A DNA stretch of 64,000 nucleotides, from positions 62,001 through 126,000 of the forward strand of contig NW_015961952.1 in NCBI RefSeq assembly GCF_000497045.1, written 5' to 3'. Under the pieces are notes generated by a model that was given only the letters and a program-made list of their open reading frames with translations, was not told where the DNA came from and made no database searches. Made by a program: the position numbers and the translations under genes. Below, one piece after another: positions 22,101-32,189 of the stretch (the first letter of the stretch is position 1; every line of letters begins with the position of its first letter). The DNA comes from Kalmanozyma brasiliensis GHG001. Its lineage: Eukaryota > Basidiomycota > Ustilaginomycetes > Ustilaginales.

Positions 22101-22351
22101 GCGGACGGTGAAAACTAAATTCGGCGAATTCTTCCACAGGTGAATCTGGCGGTCACTTCGTCTAGCGGATGGAAGAGTGGTGGCGACCAGCACATCACCG
22201 ATCGACAACCCACCCGGTCAGCTAGGACTGCACACAATCTCGCTCATAACGTTGCTTGCACACCAGCTGGATCCAAGCTTTATCATGGTATGGACTGAAG
22301 GAACTGTTCTATTCTATGTTACTGACTGACAATGCGGACCATGACACTCGC
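19127..22351. other. 3.2 kb non-coding region upstream of nit2
   Basis: This is the longest gap in the window. It lies between the nit2 start and the 3' end of the EF-3 gene, both on the minus strand. All reading frames are short, overlap on both strands, and resemble no family. Matches to the GATA core occur (for example at 22047-22052 and 22068-22073), but no more often than chance would give. It probably contains a long nit2 leader and promoter; a non-coding transcript cannot be excluded. Confidence 0.5.
19719..19726 (-). other. candidate 5'-UTR intron donor of nit2
   Basis: On the minus strand the sequence reads AG then GTAAGT, a perfect fungal donor, with the intron starting at 19724. 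There is no long frame here, so an intron would lie in the nit2 leader about 600 nt before the ATG. A possible acceptor is CTCACATCACCAG ending near 19330. This is read from splice consensus only. Confidence 0.4.
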
Positions 22352-25300
22352 CTACTCGTCATCCGTATCGGGCTCACGGTCACCACCGTACGTGAGCCAT
22401 CGGCTGAGACGCAAACGACGACGCTCCTCCTGCGCCTTCTTGTCGTTACGGGTCATCTTCTTCTTGCCCTTCTTGGCCTTGAACTTGGACATGTCCTGGT
22501 CGCCCTCGTCGCCCGAGCCAGCCGGCGTGGGTGCTGCTGAGGATGCAGGAGTGCCTGCCTTGGACGCCAGACGCGAGGCTGCTGTGCTGCCGGGCATGGG
22601 GGTACCAGGCACGGAAGCGCCTGGGGTCGAGGCGTTCTCCATCTCGTCCAAGAAGGCGCCTTCTGCGATGGAACCCTTCGTTCTTGACATGATCCTTCCG
22701 TTGTCGACGTTCCAGATCTCCGGGCAGAGCGCACCCACGAACTCCATGTTGTGCGAGATGATCACCACGGCGCCCGCCCAGTCGCGAATCGCAGTCGCCA
22801 GACCACCGAGCGCATCGCGATCCAAGTAGTTGGTCGGCTCGTCGAGCACCAGCACCTGAGGGTTGTTCCACATCGCCGCTGCCAGCACCACCTTGACCTT
22901 CTGACCGCCCGAGTAGCCGCCCACCGCGTGGTGCTGCGCGATCTCGCCCTGCAGACCCACGGCCTCGAGGTGCTGACGGATGAGCTTGACGCTGATCTCG
23001 CGCGAACCCGCACCCTCGCGTGACGCCTCGAAATCGTCAAATTGCTGCACGAGCTTGCTGAAGCCGAGCTCGAGCAGACGCTCGCGCGGAATCCAGGCGT
23101 TGTTGCGGTGCTCGTACCCGACCCACTTGATCTCGTACTGGTACGACTTTTTGAGCTTCTGTCGTCCGACAATGTACTCGACCTTGCGCTGCTCGCCCGT
23201 GGTCGACTTGATGGGCGTCTCCATCTGCGCCTTCTCCTCGTCGGTCATCTTGCGCGACGCCTTCTCGGTCATCTCTCGATCGTGACCGTCCTGGTATCGC
23301 CAGGCAATGTACTCGACGGCGCTCTTCTCGAGATGCTGCTCCAAGTGGTGGAACGCGTGCTGCGCCATCATGGCGATACGCAGGTTGGGGTGCTTCTCCA
23401 CTTTACCTTGCTGAGGCACCGTCTCGCCCGTGAGGATCTTGATGAGCGTACTCTTGCCCGCACCGTTGGGACCAAGCACACCCACACGACTCGACAGACT
23501 GATGGCGCACGACGTGTCGTGCAGCGATGGCTTGCTCATGCCCGGGTACGTGAACGTGCAGTTGGACATCTTGAGGATGGTACGCGTGTTGGAGCGCACA
23601 CCCATGAGCGAACCAGGAGGAGGGAACTCGAACTTGACCGTGGTCGCGGCCAACGAGTAGTACGCCTTGGCCTCGGGTTTGGTCTTGACAAAGTCCGAGA
23701 GGTTGCCCTTGTAGTAGCGCAGCTTCTTCTTCTCGTAGTGGATGATATCGGTGCAGATGTTGTCGAGGAAGCCCGAATCGTGCGATACGGTGACGACGGT
23801 AATCTGGCTGTTGGTGACGAGGAAGTTCTCGAGCCAGGCGATGGACGCAACGTCGAGATGGTTGGTGGGCTCGTCGAGCAGGTAGACGACGGCGTCCGAG
23901 AGCATGGCACGAGCCAGCTCGAGCTTCATCTTCCAACCACCCGAGAGCGAGTTGACGGGGTTCTGCTGCTTCTCCTCGTCGAAGCCGACCTCGCGGAGCT
24001 TTTCGGCGACTTGCTCGCGCGACTTGTTGGCGAGCGTCTTGTCGTTGGCGATAAAGTCGATGATGGGAGTCGATCCGTCCTCGCCCTGCAGACTGTGCTC
24101 CACCATGAGGGTACGCACCTGGTCCTGCGAGGGGTAGCCCTCGACCTTGCCGTCGCGCATGGCCTTGAGCAAAGTGGACTTACCACTGCCGTTGGCGGCA
24201 ACGACACCATATCGGTGACCACGGTACAGCTTGAGCGTGGTGTGGTTGAGCAGGAGAAGGCCACCGTAGGCGAGCGAGAACTCGGTGCGGCAGAGGCACT
24301 CGCCGGCCTCGTCGTCATCCTCCTCTTCGGAGTTACCGAAGCGAGCCTTGTCGAGCTCGATGTAGGTCTTGCGGAGATCAGCGGTAGCGAGCTGGGCCGC
24401 CTCGGCATCCTTGCAGACGCGGCGGAGGTAGGGCTGCACGTAGACGTCGTCCCAGGCGCTGGCGTGGAGAACACGCTTGTTGGCAAGGCGGACGATGCAC
24501 TTCGACAGGTATTCGAGGCCAGTGAGGGCGAAGGAATCGCTCTTGAGGTTAGCGTGCTCCTCGGGCACCTGGGGCTGGACGGCAGCCAGGATGGCATCGA
24601 AAGCGGCGCCGCGGTGCTGCTCGAAGATCTTCTTGGGGTCTTCTGTGGTGGCGTTCTCGCCCACAGCAGCGGTGGCGGCAGTGAGCGTGTCGAGAGCGCT
24701 CTTGGCGTGCTCACGCACCTCGGGGAAACTGGCACCCTTCTCGATACGCTCAACACCAGGAGTGAGCTCGGGCAAGAACCTGACGGCCTCGTGCGGGTCA
24801 CGAACGAGCTTGCAGAGGTTGTCGACAACGACGACGGCTTGACGCTGCACGTTCTGGCTTCGCTCGTTGAGGGCACGGGCGAGCAAGGGGACCATGACAG
24901 CAAGCGCGGGGCCAGTGACTTCGGCGACAAATGTGGTTCCGGACAGCTTCTTGATGCATTCTGGCACGGCGTCAGGCTGGGCCATGCATCCGACCAGGTC
25001 AGGAATGAAGGGTCGGATGTCCTTGTTGTCTAGGCACGCCTCGCAGACCTTGATGGCGGTCTTGCGGGCTTGTTTTGAGATCTCGGACTTGGTCTCGTGC
25101 ATGGCCTTGGTGAGGTAGGGGATGAGCTCGACGAGTTCGTCGCCGATTTGCTCGCTGGCAGAGCCACTGAGACGGCCGAGCAGCTTGAGTGCGCCTACCT
25201 TGGCCTGCCACTTGGCGCTACCGGAACCTAGAACCTCGTAGAGGACAGCGAGGAATTCGGGAGCGGCCTCGGGAGGGACGAGGGAGAGAAGCGATCCAGC

Positions 25301-25645
25301 AGCCGTCTCGGCAGCTTGACGAACGACCTCGCCCTTGTCTGCGTACAGCTCGAGGATGGCGGGCAGAGTGTAGAGCAGCCATGGCTCCGCACCGAGAGGA
25401 CTGGGCGCGTTCTTGCCGCCTACCTTGACAAAGATGGCATCGAGACCAATGGCGCCAGCTTCACGCTCGTATCCGCTCTTCTTGTTCTTGGTGGCCTTGA
25501 CGAGGCTGTCGAGGATGCCTTCGGATTGGAGGACGCGAAGGCCGTTCTGGTTGACGTATTCGGCGAGCTTCTCTGCTGCGACGTAGCACTCTTCGGCAGA
25601 AGGGGCCTTGTAAAGGGCTTCGAGAGCCTGTGTTGCGCCCGACAT
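22352..25645 (-). CDS. TEF3: translation elongation factor 3 (EF-3 ATPase)
   Basis: EF-3 is the fungal ribosome-bound ABC ATPase that helps release deacylated tRNA from the E site during each elongation cycle. The 1097-residue protein has the N-terminal HEAT-repeat region (1-about 320), then two ABC domains with Walker A motifs NGSGKST (near 480) and GPNGAGKST (near 720), signature motifs LSGGWKMKL and YSGGQKVKV, and Walker B segments ending LLDEPTNHLD and VLDEPTNYLD. The chromodomain-like insertion (about 820-855, EYIVGRQKLKKSYQYEIKW) sits in the second ABC domain, as in EF-3 and not in other ABC-F proteins. The C-terminus is Lys/Arg-rich, for ribosome binding. The ATG at 25645 fits the family start; the frame extends 30 codons further upstream. 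Confidence 0.97.
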   Translation of the reverse strand: MSGATQALEALYKAPSAEECYVAAEKLAEYVNQNGLRVLQSEGILDSLVKATKNKKSGYEREAGAIGLDAIFVKVGGKNAPSPLGAEPWLLYTLPAILELYADKGEVVRQAAETAAGSLLSLVPPEAAPEFLAVLYEVLGSGSAKWQAKVGALKLLGRLSGSASEQIGDELVELIPYLTKAMHETKSEISKQARKTAIKVCEACLDNKDIRPFIPDLVGCMAQPDAVPECIKKLSGTTFVAEVTGPALAVMVPLLARALNERSQNVQRQAVVVVDNLCKLVRDPHEAVRFLPELTPGVERIEKGASFPEVREHAKSALDTLTAATAAVGENATTEDPKKIFEQHRGAAFDAILAAVQPQVPEEHANLKSDSFALTGLEYLSKCIVRLANKRVLHASAWDDVYVQPYLRRVCKDAEAAQLATADLRKTYIELDKARFGNSEEEDDDEAGECLCRTEFSLAYGGLLLLNHTTLKLYRGHRYGVVAANGSGKSTLLKAMRDGKVEGYPSQDQVRTLMVEHSLQGEDGSTPIIDFIANDKTLANKSREQVAEKLREVGFDEEKQQNPVNSLSGGWKMKLELARAMLSDAVVYLLDEPTNHLDVASIAWLENFLVTNSQITVVTVSHDSGFLDNICTDIIHYEKKKLRYYKGNLSDFVKTKPEAKAYYSLAATTVKFEFPPPGSLMGVRSNTRTILKMSNCTFTYPGMSKPSLHDTSCAISLSSRVGVLGPNGAGKSTLIKILTGETVPQQGKVEKHPNLRIAMMAQHAFHHLEQHLEKSAVEYIAWRYQDGHDREMTEKASRKMTDEEKAQMETPIKSTTGEQRKVEYIVGRQKLKKSYQYEIKWVGYEHRNNAWIPRERLLELGFSKLVQQFDDFEASREGAGSREISVKLIRQHLEAVGLQGEIAQHHAVGGYSGGQKVKVVLAAAMWNNPQVLVLDEPTNYLDRDALGGLATAIRDWAGAVVIISHNMEFVGALCPEIWNVDNGRIMSRTKGSIAEGAFLDEMENASTPGASVPGTPMPGSTAASRLASKAGTPASSAAPTPAGSGDEGDQDMSKFKAKKGKKKMTRNDKKAQEERRRLRLSRWLTYGGDREPDTDDE

Positions 25646-26693
25646 GGTGTCGTTGGTGCTTTTGGTGATGTGATGGGGGCTCCTGGGGGTATCGACTCGA
25701 AGTGGGCCAGGATGGATCCGAGGAAAGCGGATCACTTATCAGACACGCGCGGCTTGAAGGTGTGGTAATGAGCGCGTAGATGTACGGGAACCTATGAGTG
25801 GTGGTAGATGGAGCCAAGGAAACGGAACGATGGACGACGTCTACAGCAGACCGAAGCGTGTGATGGTCCAGACAGTCGGTGAGAGCGTGTGGTAGGACGT
25901 GAAGAAGGATCAGTGGATCTCTGATGCTCATCTATGTGCGTGCACCGTGAGAGAGCAGATCTCTTGCCTTGCAGAGCAGCTGAGCCCTTCGGCTCCAAGA
26001 GGAAATTTTTGAACGGATGGAGCCTGGAAATTTTTGCCGCGTGTGTTGAACTTTTTTCCTTTTCTTCTGAACGCAAGCACGTTCTTCTGGTTGAGCGCCT
26101 CTGAGCAGCACCCTCTGTCATTTCGTGGCTTTGAAATCGATGGACTGGCACCAGGGCAAAGGGCCGAGCGCCGGAAAATTTCACAGGCTGCAGATCACAC
26201 GGGCTCAGGGTCCAGCTGCAAGAGGAAGGATCGGGCATCTGACGAGGACACCAGATCGGCACGCGACGCGACTTGCCCTTTCGCTGCCTCAGTTGTCGGG
26301 TGTGACTTGTGACTTTGGAGAGAGAGGACCCTTCATGCTCGAGCAACCGAAAAAGTGTTGGTCTTCGAGCCGAAGCTCAGAGCTTGGTCCAGCTCAGAGC
26401 TTGTATGCGAGCGACATCGGAAGCTTCCAACATCTCTTGGTCGCAACGTCGGCATCTCTCCGCTCCGCTTCGTCACCGTACCGACGCTCGCATCTTGGCG
26501 ATTCCCCTCGATCCGACGGACGGCGTTTCTTTCCCACGGTCGTGTGAACCTTACTTCAAGTCGATCTGCACTCGTAATTTTCATGGACTCATCAACATCT
26601 TCGCAGAAGACTTCCGTAGGCAAGTCTCCGCAACATGACTGAGTCGGAGCAGGCGAACCCGACGCTGTGTCAGCAACGCTAGCATCGGTCATA
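25646..26693. other. divergent intergenic region EF-3 / SFI1
   Basis: This 1.05 kb region holds the promoters of EF-3 (minus) and SFI1 (plus). Its frames look non-coding. It contains three A/T-core elements of the GGAAATTTTT type, listed separately. Confidence 0.5.
26001..26036 (-). promoter_or_regulatory. two RRPE-like elements upstream of EF-3
   Basis: Two copies of AAAAATTTCC (minus strand) lie at 26001-26010 and 26026-26035, about 360-390 nt upstream of the EF-3 ATG. A related GGAAAATTTC is at 26173-26182. They resemble the rRNA-processing element (AAAATTTT core) known from promoters of yeast ribosome biogenesis genes. Function here is inferred. Confidence 0.35.
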
Positions 26694-29600
26694 ATGGACG
26701 CATACCATCAGAGGCAACGGGTCTCTTCCACGCCCACACGTTCCGACCCGACCTCCAGTCTGGGACAGCTTCGCCAGAACCTACGCGATGCTCGCCTTCG
26801 AGAGACCATGCATCGCCCTCACTATCCGTCGCCTCTGTCGCGGTCACCAGTGCAGGCCTCCATCTCGTCAGCGTCTCGTACAGCTGCATCGGTGGCAAGC
26901 TCCTCTCGGTCCACGGTCTCCACGTCGACCACACCGCCCTCTTCCACATCCCGCTTCTCCATCAGCCAGGCATTTCAAGCTTTGAACGACGACGATATTG
27001 GCTTCTTTGATCGCCTCATCTCCTCCCTTCCAGCCCATGCTGCCGACTTTGCGCAGCTCAAGTCCGCATACACTGCTCACCTGGCCGACGAGCTCGATTA
27101 CAGGCATCGTCAGGCGAGCTCATCTCAGCACGCCGATCATACCGACTGGGACGCTCATCTTTGGTTCATTCTGCTCAGCCTCGTCAAAGTGCGCGGCAGC
27201 ACGTGGCGAGAAAGGTGGGACTCGGTCCGACTTGCTTTCGGCCTCGACCCTCACAGCGGCGACGAGACAGACCAGAGCGCCGCAACACAGAACACAAGCG
27301 TCAGCGCAACGGGCAGCTCGACTCAGCATGCCTCCGACTCGGAGTCAGAACACGAGTGGGAGAAGAGTCATCGACAGCGGCTGCATGACCAACGAAACAG
27401 ATCGCGCTCAGAACACGCACCCCGACTCGACCTCGGTCTACCGCGGTCGAGCAGCCCGCAACCAAGCCGTAGACAAGAAGCCCTAGCAGAGACGCCAACT
27501 CGATCGCTGCGGGACGAGCTGGACCAGGACGATCGGTCGCGTCTTCGGCGAACGCAGCTTGATGATCCGATTTCTGCAATCCAGGCTCGTCTTAGTCGAA
27601 TGCTGGAGACAGAAGATGATCTCGAACAGAACGACTCGAGGGCGACCGACGACCGCGAAGAGACTTCCGCAAACCACGTCGCTCGCCTCCCCTCCGACGC
27701 TAGACGCCGCTTCGATCAGCTCGTACAATCGTCCCTCCTGGCGCGTTCCAGACTGCGACAATCTCAGGCTGAGACCTACGAGACGGAAGCGCAGGGGGAA
27801 ACCAACGAATCAATCGGGGAAGCCGACTGGTGGCGGGCGCGTCGACTCCTGCAGACAAGCTTAGCCTGGTGGGTCACATTGACTCGCAAGCATCTCGAGA
27901 GGAGTCAAAACGCAGTCGATGCCAGCGGGCATGTCCTCGTACAAAAGGCATGGGAACGCTGGAGAGCCGAGTCGCTCCGAGGTCTGGAACCTAACGAGAT
28001 CGGTGAAAAGACGGACCGAGTCCGCTGCACTCTCACCGCCTTCCGACACTGGAAGCGCCGCGCACATACTGCCGTCGAGCGCAAAGAAGAGCTCAAGAAA
28101 GGCTCGATGCGGACAGCCTACTACACCACGACCGCGTCTGTCAAAAAGCGGATGCTAACGCAGGCATTCGCTCTTTGGAGACATCGTCACAGGAGCAGTC
28201 TCGCGGACGACATCCGACAGCATCACCTTCAGAGCGGCGCATTTGCTCTGTGGCAGATGCGCTCTTCTCAATGTCAACAGCTTTCCACTCGAGAAAAGGT
28301 CGTCAAGATCCAGCAGAACCATTCCATCCTCTCGCGCGCCTGGGATCGATGGGTGGACAAATCGGACCAAGCGCAAGACGTGCGACAGTTTCAGCATCAT
28401 CACCATCGACGACTGGCTTTAGATGCGCTGCACATTTGGCGAGAGCGAGCGACGCTGTCCAGCCTGGCAGAGGCATTCGCAGAGCGCCGGCTGAAGCTAG
28501 CAGCACTCGATAGCTGGAAGGTCGCTGTGGAACAGCGACGCTCGCACCGTAAGCAAGAGGCTCTGGCGAGTCGTTGGCGTGCCCGGCGCCTCAAGTCAAG
28601 CTCCCTTGCTGCTTGGCGAAATCGGAACCACGACCTGTCTGCAAAGCAGCAGCAAGCGATCGAGATGCACAAAGAGGCTCAGAGCGAGAAACTCCGATCC
28701 GCGCTTCGTCGCTGGCAGCTCCGATCGCGCGCAGCTCTGCTCGATCGCGTCCGCACAACGGGAAGCATGGAACGCTCGTTCCACCAGTGGAAGCATCGCT
28801 ACACCACATTGGCAACCAGTCTCAACAAGCGCGAAACATCCATCGTCGGTCGGCGTCAAGAGCAAGTCAAAGTAGCCTGCTTCGTACGATGGCGACAGCT
28901 GGCAAAGCAGATACGCGACCGAGAAGCCGATGCACAGGCTAGGCGCAACGAAACAATATGCAACGACTTCTTCATTGCCTGGCGAAACAAACAACTCGAG
29001 CATCGTCTCCTGCAGCAAAAGTCGGAAGCCGTCTCTCACTTCTTCACATTGCGCTCGACATTACGACAATGGCGAGTCCGACTGCGCGAGCATCGCGGGG
29101 ATGTCAAAGAAGCAGCGCACGATCAACGCTTGGCCCACCAGGTCTTCGAGATCTGGAGATCGAAAGCTGCGAAACAGCAACGTCTAGCGACGCTGCTGCA
29201 GGTCACCCTGGCCAAGAAGGACGAGGCGCTTGCACGGGCTTATTTGAAGGAATGGGTCGCCAAGATCATCGAGGTGCGGAATCGAGAGCTCGAAGTCAAG
29301 GAGCAACGAGAGCGCCGCCTCGTCAAGGCCGCCTTCTACGCATGGATCGAGGCGTGCTTGCGACACGACGATCTTCTGGCGCTGATGAACAGCTACATCG
29401 ACGTCAAAGAAGAGGACAGGAAGAGGCAAACGTTCCTGCGCTGGCTCGACGCTGCCCGCGAGCACAAAGAACGGCGCGAGAAAGCGGAATTGCTGGCAGT
29501 CAACACAAGGAAGAAGCTGCTTCTCGCGACGTGGGGCACCTGGCAGGACAAGATCAGAGAGCGCTTGTTGGCGACACAAGAGTACGACATGCTGATTCGC

Positions 29601-30662
29601 AGGCAGCAGCTAGCCAAACAGTGGGCGCTCAAAGCCTGGCAATCCCAGACGCTCCTGCTCCCAGCAATTCGGATGCGAAACACGTCGCTCAAGCGGAGCG
29701 CCCTGCAGCAATGGCGGGAGCACCTCCCGGAAGCACAGAAGCTGAATCAAGCTGACGGAATCCTCCGCAGGAAGCTTTTGCAACGCAGCTGGCAGGCGTG
29801 GAAGGACAGTTCAAAGGCCAAGCGCCAGCTTCGAGCCGCGGCCCGCTTTGGTGCTGGCAGTATTAGCGCGCAGAGACTGCGGAAGTTGTCGGCCGCGGCC
29901 TCGGCTGCGAATCGCTCGGCAGGCTCTCCATCTCCATCCGCAGCCCATTCGTCTTCCCCGCTACGACCTTCTAGCATGGTCACGCCTGCACGGCGGCCGA
30001 GGACGAGCATGGCGCTCCGAGCTCCGACGCCTGTAGACGACGGCGCAGAAGTGGCGGCGGAAGGCAGCAGACCAAGCCGACCCACGAACAGGGAAGCGAG
30101 CTTCTCAAGACGAAGTACGTCCGTGCCGCGTCACCTCGAGACGAGCTTCTCGGCGACCTTGGAGGCCGCCACTCCCGTGCGCAGTGGCAATGCTTCGAGG
30201 GAGCGAGACGCCGACTCGCCCTCCAAAGAGGCTCTCTCCCGCAAGACTCGCACTGCCGCCGCTTCAGCTGTTCCATCGTCGACCAGCTTCTCTCTGGCTC
30301 TCAAGTCGTCCACCTCCACCATCTCGGCCACGCCGATGAGCCCACGCCAACCACGACCCACTCACAAAGGTCCCACCCTTTCATCAGCAGCCCAGCGAAG
30401 CGCCCTCACCGGCCAGGCGAGCGACACCGACTCGGACTACGTGCGCAGGATCCGACGATCGGCAAAGTATGAACAAGGGACGCCAACTGCAGGGTCGCGC
30501 ACGGTGGGTCTGCGTCCGCCGGTCAGCAATGATGGCTTCGAGTCCGGCGACTCGGTCCAGTCTGCGCCCGTGCAACCACGGCGGCACCGGGAGTCGCTCG
30601 CCGTGGCCGAAGACATGATCTCACAACTGCGCGCGAAAGCTCGGCCCAACAGCGTCATGTAA
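26694..30662 (+). CDS. SFI1: spindle pole body half-bridge protein Sfi1
   Basis: Sfi1 forms long alpha-helical filaments that bind centrin/Cdc31 and drive duplication of the spindle pole body. The 1322-residue frame has a Ser-rich N-terminus and acidic region, then from about residue 390 to 1045 a series of about 22 tryptophan-centred repeats of the form AFxxWRxx (for example AWERWRAES, AFALWRHRH, ALHIWRERA, SLAAWRNRN, ALQQWREHL, SWQAWKDSS), spaced about 25-45 residues. This is the Sfi1 centrin-binding repeat. The C-terminal 280 residues are Ser/Pro/Arg-rich and likely phosphorylated. The frame opens at a GTG (26667); the first ATG is at 26694. No intron is evident. Confidence 0.9.
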   Translation: MDAYHQRQRVSSTPTRSDPTSSLGQLRQNLRDARLRETMHRPHYPSPLSRSPVQASISSASRTAASVASSSRSTVSTSTTPPSSTSRFSISQAFQALNDDDIGFFDRLISSLPAHAADFAQLKSAYTAHLADELDYRHRQASSSQHADHTDWDAHLWFILLSLVKVRGSTWRERWDSVRLAFGLDPHSGDETDQSAATQNTSVSATGSSTQHASDSESEHEWEKSHRQRLHDQRNRSRSEHAPRLDLGLPRSSSPQPSRRQEALAETPTRSLRDELDQDDRSRLRRTQLDDPISAIQARLSRMLETEDDLEQNDSRATDDREETSANHVARLPSDARRRFDQLVQSSLLARSRLRQSQAETYETEAQGETNESIGEADWWRARRLLQTSLAWWVTLTRKHLERSQNAVDASGHVLVQKAWERWRAESLRGLEPNEIGEKTDRVRCTLTAFRHWKRRAHTAVERKEELKKGSMRTAYYTTTASVKKRMLTQAFALWRHRHRSSLADDIRQHHLQSGAFALWQMRSSQCQQLSTREKVVKIQQNHSILSRAWDRWVDKSDQAQDVRQFQHHHHRRLALDALHIWRERATLSSLAEAFAERRLKLAALDSWKVAVEQRRSHRKQEALASRWRARRLKSSSLAAWRNRNHDLSAKQQQAIEMHKEAQSEKLRSALRRWQLRSRAALLDRVRTTGSMERSFHQWKHRYTTLATSLNKRETSIVGRRQEQVKVACFVRWRQLAKQIRDREADAQARRNETICNDFFIAWRNKQLEHRLLQQKSEAVSHFFTLRSTLRQWRVRLREHRGDVKEAAHDQRLAHQVFEIWRSKAAKQQRLATLLQVTLAKKDEALARAYLKEWVAKIIEVRNRELEVKEQRERRLVKAAFYAWIEACLRHDDLLALMNSYIDVKEEDRKRQTFLRWLDAAREHKERREKAELLAVNTRKKLLLATWGTWQDKIRERLLATQEYDMLIRRQQLAKQWALKAWQSQTLLLPAIRMRNTSLKRSALQQWREHLPEAQKLNQADGILRRKLLQRSWQAWKDSSKAKRQLRAAARFGAGSISAQRLRKLSAAASAANRSAGSPSPSAAHSSSPLRPSSMVTPARRPRTSMALRAPTPVDDGAEVAAEGSRPSRPTNREASFSRRSTSVPRHLETSFSATLEAATPVRSGNASRERDADSPSKEALSRKTRTAAASAVPSSTSFSLALKSSTSTISATPMSPRQPRPTHKGPTLSSAAQRSALTGQASDTDSDYVRRIRRSAKYEQGTPTAGSRTVGLRPPVSNDGFESGDSVQSAPVQPRRHRESLAVAEDMISQLRAKARPNSVM
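27860..29830 (+). repeat. Sfi1 centrin-binding repeat array (protein-level)
   Basis: This part of SFI1 encodes about 22 diverged units with an invariant Trp preceded by an aliphatic or aromatic residue and followed by Arg/Lys/Gln. The repeats are recognisable in protein but not as DNA repeats. Confidence 0.75.
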
Positions 30663-30881
30663 AGTAGGATACCAAGGTGCTTTTCTTCTTTCAAAATCAA
30701 GCAGCCCACGCGAGGGACATTGCTGTACACATGCGCATCACAGAACGGACAGGCTTTGACAGAACCTCGAGTGAAATTGCGATGGGATGAGGGACCGAGA
30801 ACAAATGTTACACCAGAGCTACGATTCGAGCCGGGCTATATCAGGCGCGCACGATAGCGTTTGGCACGGCGCAACGCGGCA

Positions 30882-31339
30882 TCAGACACCCATGATGACG
30901 ACGTCGTCGCCGTTGCAGACCTGCTTCCTCCAACTGCCCCGCGTGTTGGTAACGATCTTGACGTCGGTGCAGCGATTGTCTGTCTTGGTAAGCGTGTAGA
31001 TGGCGTGCATCGAGTCGAGCATGCCTTCGTACGTGTTGTAGTTCATCGTCACCAGCACGTCTGCAGGAAAGAATTGGGAGGGTTCAGCTTCGATTTCGTT
31101 GTGATGATGCCGGAAAGAAAGACAGAAAGACACTCACATTCTTTATCGGCACTGTACACAACGTTCAAGCCAGAGGTGAAGTTTTCGAAGAGGGTCTGAC
31201 GGGAAGGGTTGACGAAGCAGACACGCAGGTCCGCCGGGTCAGCACCTGCAGGATTGCAGAAGGCCGGGTTCGAGAAGGACGCCGCCGAGGCACCGAGCGC
31301 CAGGAGCAGGAGCGAGAAGAGGGCGAAGTTGAGCTTCAT
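30882..31339 (-). CDS. small secreted protein, two exons, unknown function
   Basis: I do not recognise this gene. Exon 1 is 31138-31339 and exon 2 is 30882-31060; the 77-nt intron (31061-31137) has donor GTGAGT and acceptor CTGCAG, and splicing restores one frame of 126 residues. The first 19-20 residues (MKLNFALFSLLLLALGASA) are a clear signal peptide. The mature part is about 106 residues with four cysteines (contexts AFCNP, RVCFV, NRCTD, QVCNG), which could form two disulfides, and one NFT glycosylation sequon. There are no membrane segments. Size, secretion signal and paired cysteines fit an apoplastic protein or effector candidate, but this is inference. It is convergent with SFI1 and divergent from kpp4. 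Confidence 0.8.
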
Positions 31340-32189
31340 CGTTGGAGAGGCGGTGGGAAGTATGTCAAAGTGGTTGGGAGTGGCTTGGTGAGAGAGATGG
31401 CTTCCCGAGTGTTTCCAGGACTATTTAAGCTTTCTGTGAGGAGGTGTCTGACGCTCCCCCGCCCCTGTGTAGGCACCCCTGTGTACAAGTGGACAGAGCT
31501 CGGCAGCGTCGTTCCGATATGAAGGGACCGCAGTGGGATCCAGCTACACAGCCACCGGCGATGTGCCTTGATGTGGCCTCGCTAAGTGGGCGGTCACGGC
31601 AAACATTGACTCGAATGAGGTCGGAGATATGAAGGCGGTCGCATCGGTGGGCGTATGGAGTGCCTAGACCGCGAAGATTGTGCTGATACAAAGGTCTGAT
31701 CACTTGAAGATCATGAAGAGGCTCTAGCCGCTGAAGATCTCGTACGACTCCTTCTCATGAAACTGCTCCTACAGTATGACCTCGTAAGCAAGAGCGTCGC
31801 CATGTGTCTGGCGTGCACGCTTCTGTCTGGATGACGGCGTCGAGCGGAGCGGTGTCTGCAAAATTCAAATGCGGAGAGCGCGTGATTTCAGGGTGCAGCA
31901 GCGCCTGAGTCTGAAAATCGCGCGTGTCACCGCCAAGTTGAGTCGAGCCAAATCGCGCTCAAAGGGAAATCAACCGTGCACACCACCAACACCAACTGCA
32001 TATCCCAAACACCATCACCCCCTCCCTCTCGGCAGCTGGGCCATTCAGCAGGTCGACTCAACGGAAAGCAAGTGCCTCCTATGCAGATCGCATTCCACCC
32101 GCTCTGAGCAGAGCTCTGCGTCAACAGCAACGCTAACGGCTCCCAGTATATCTACCACCTCTGCTTCGCCCCTCCATTATCGACACGAG
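31340..32189. other. divergent intergenic region secreted protein / kpp4
   Basis: This 850-base region holds the promoters of the secreted protein gene and kpp4. The kpp4 frame stays open back to an ATG at 31869, but the extra 107 residues are basic, low-complexity and family-free, so this is treated as leader. Confidence 0.5.
31421..31428 (-). promoter_or_regulatory. TATA-like element of secreted protein gene
   Basis: The minus strand reads TTAAATAG about 82 nt upstream of the ATG at 31339, a usual distance for a TATA-type element with a short leader. Assigned by position only. Confidence 0.35.

Noticed and set aside
23042..25033. 663-residue plus-strand frame opposite EF-3
   Set aside because: Antisense shadow of a highly expressed gene with biased codons; the true EF-3 domains are all on the minus strand.
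31869..32189. In-frame 107-residue N-terminal extension of kpp4
   Set aside because: The extension is basic, low-complexity and without any domain, while the ATG at 32190 starts a typical Ste11-type N-terminus just before the SAM domain.
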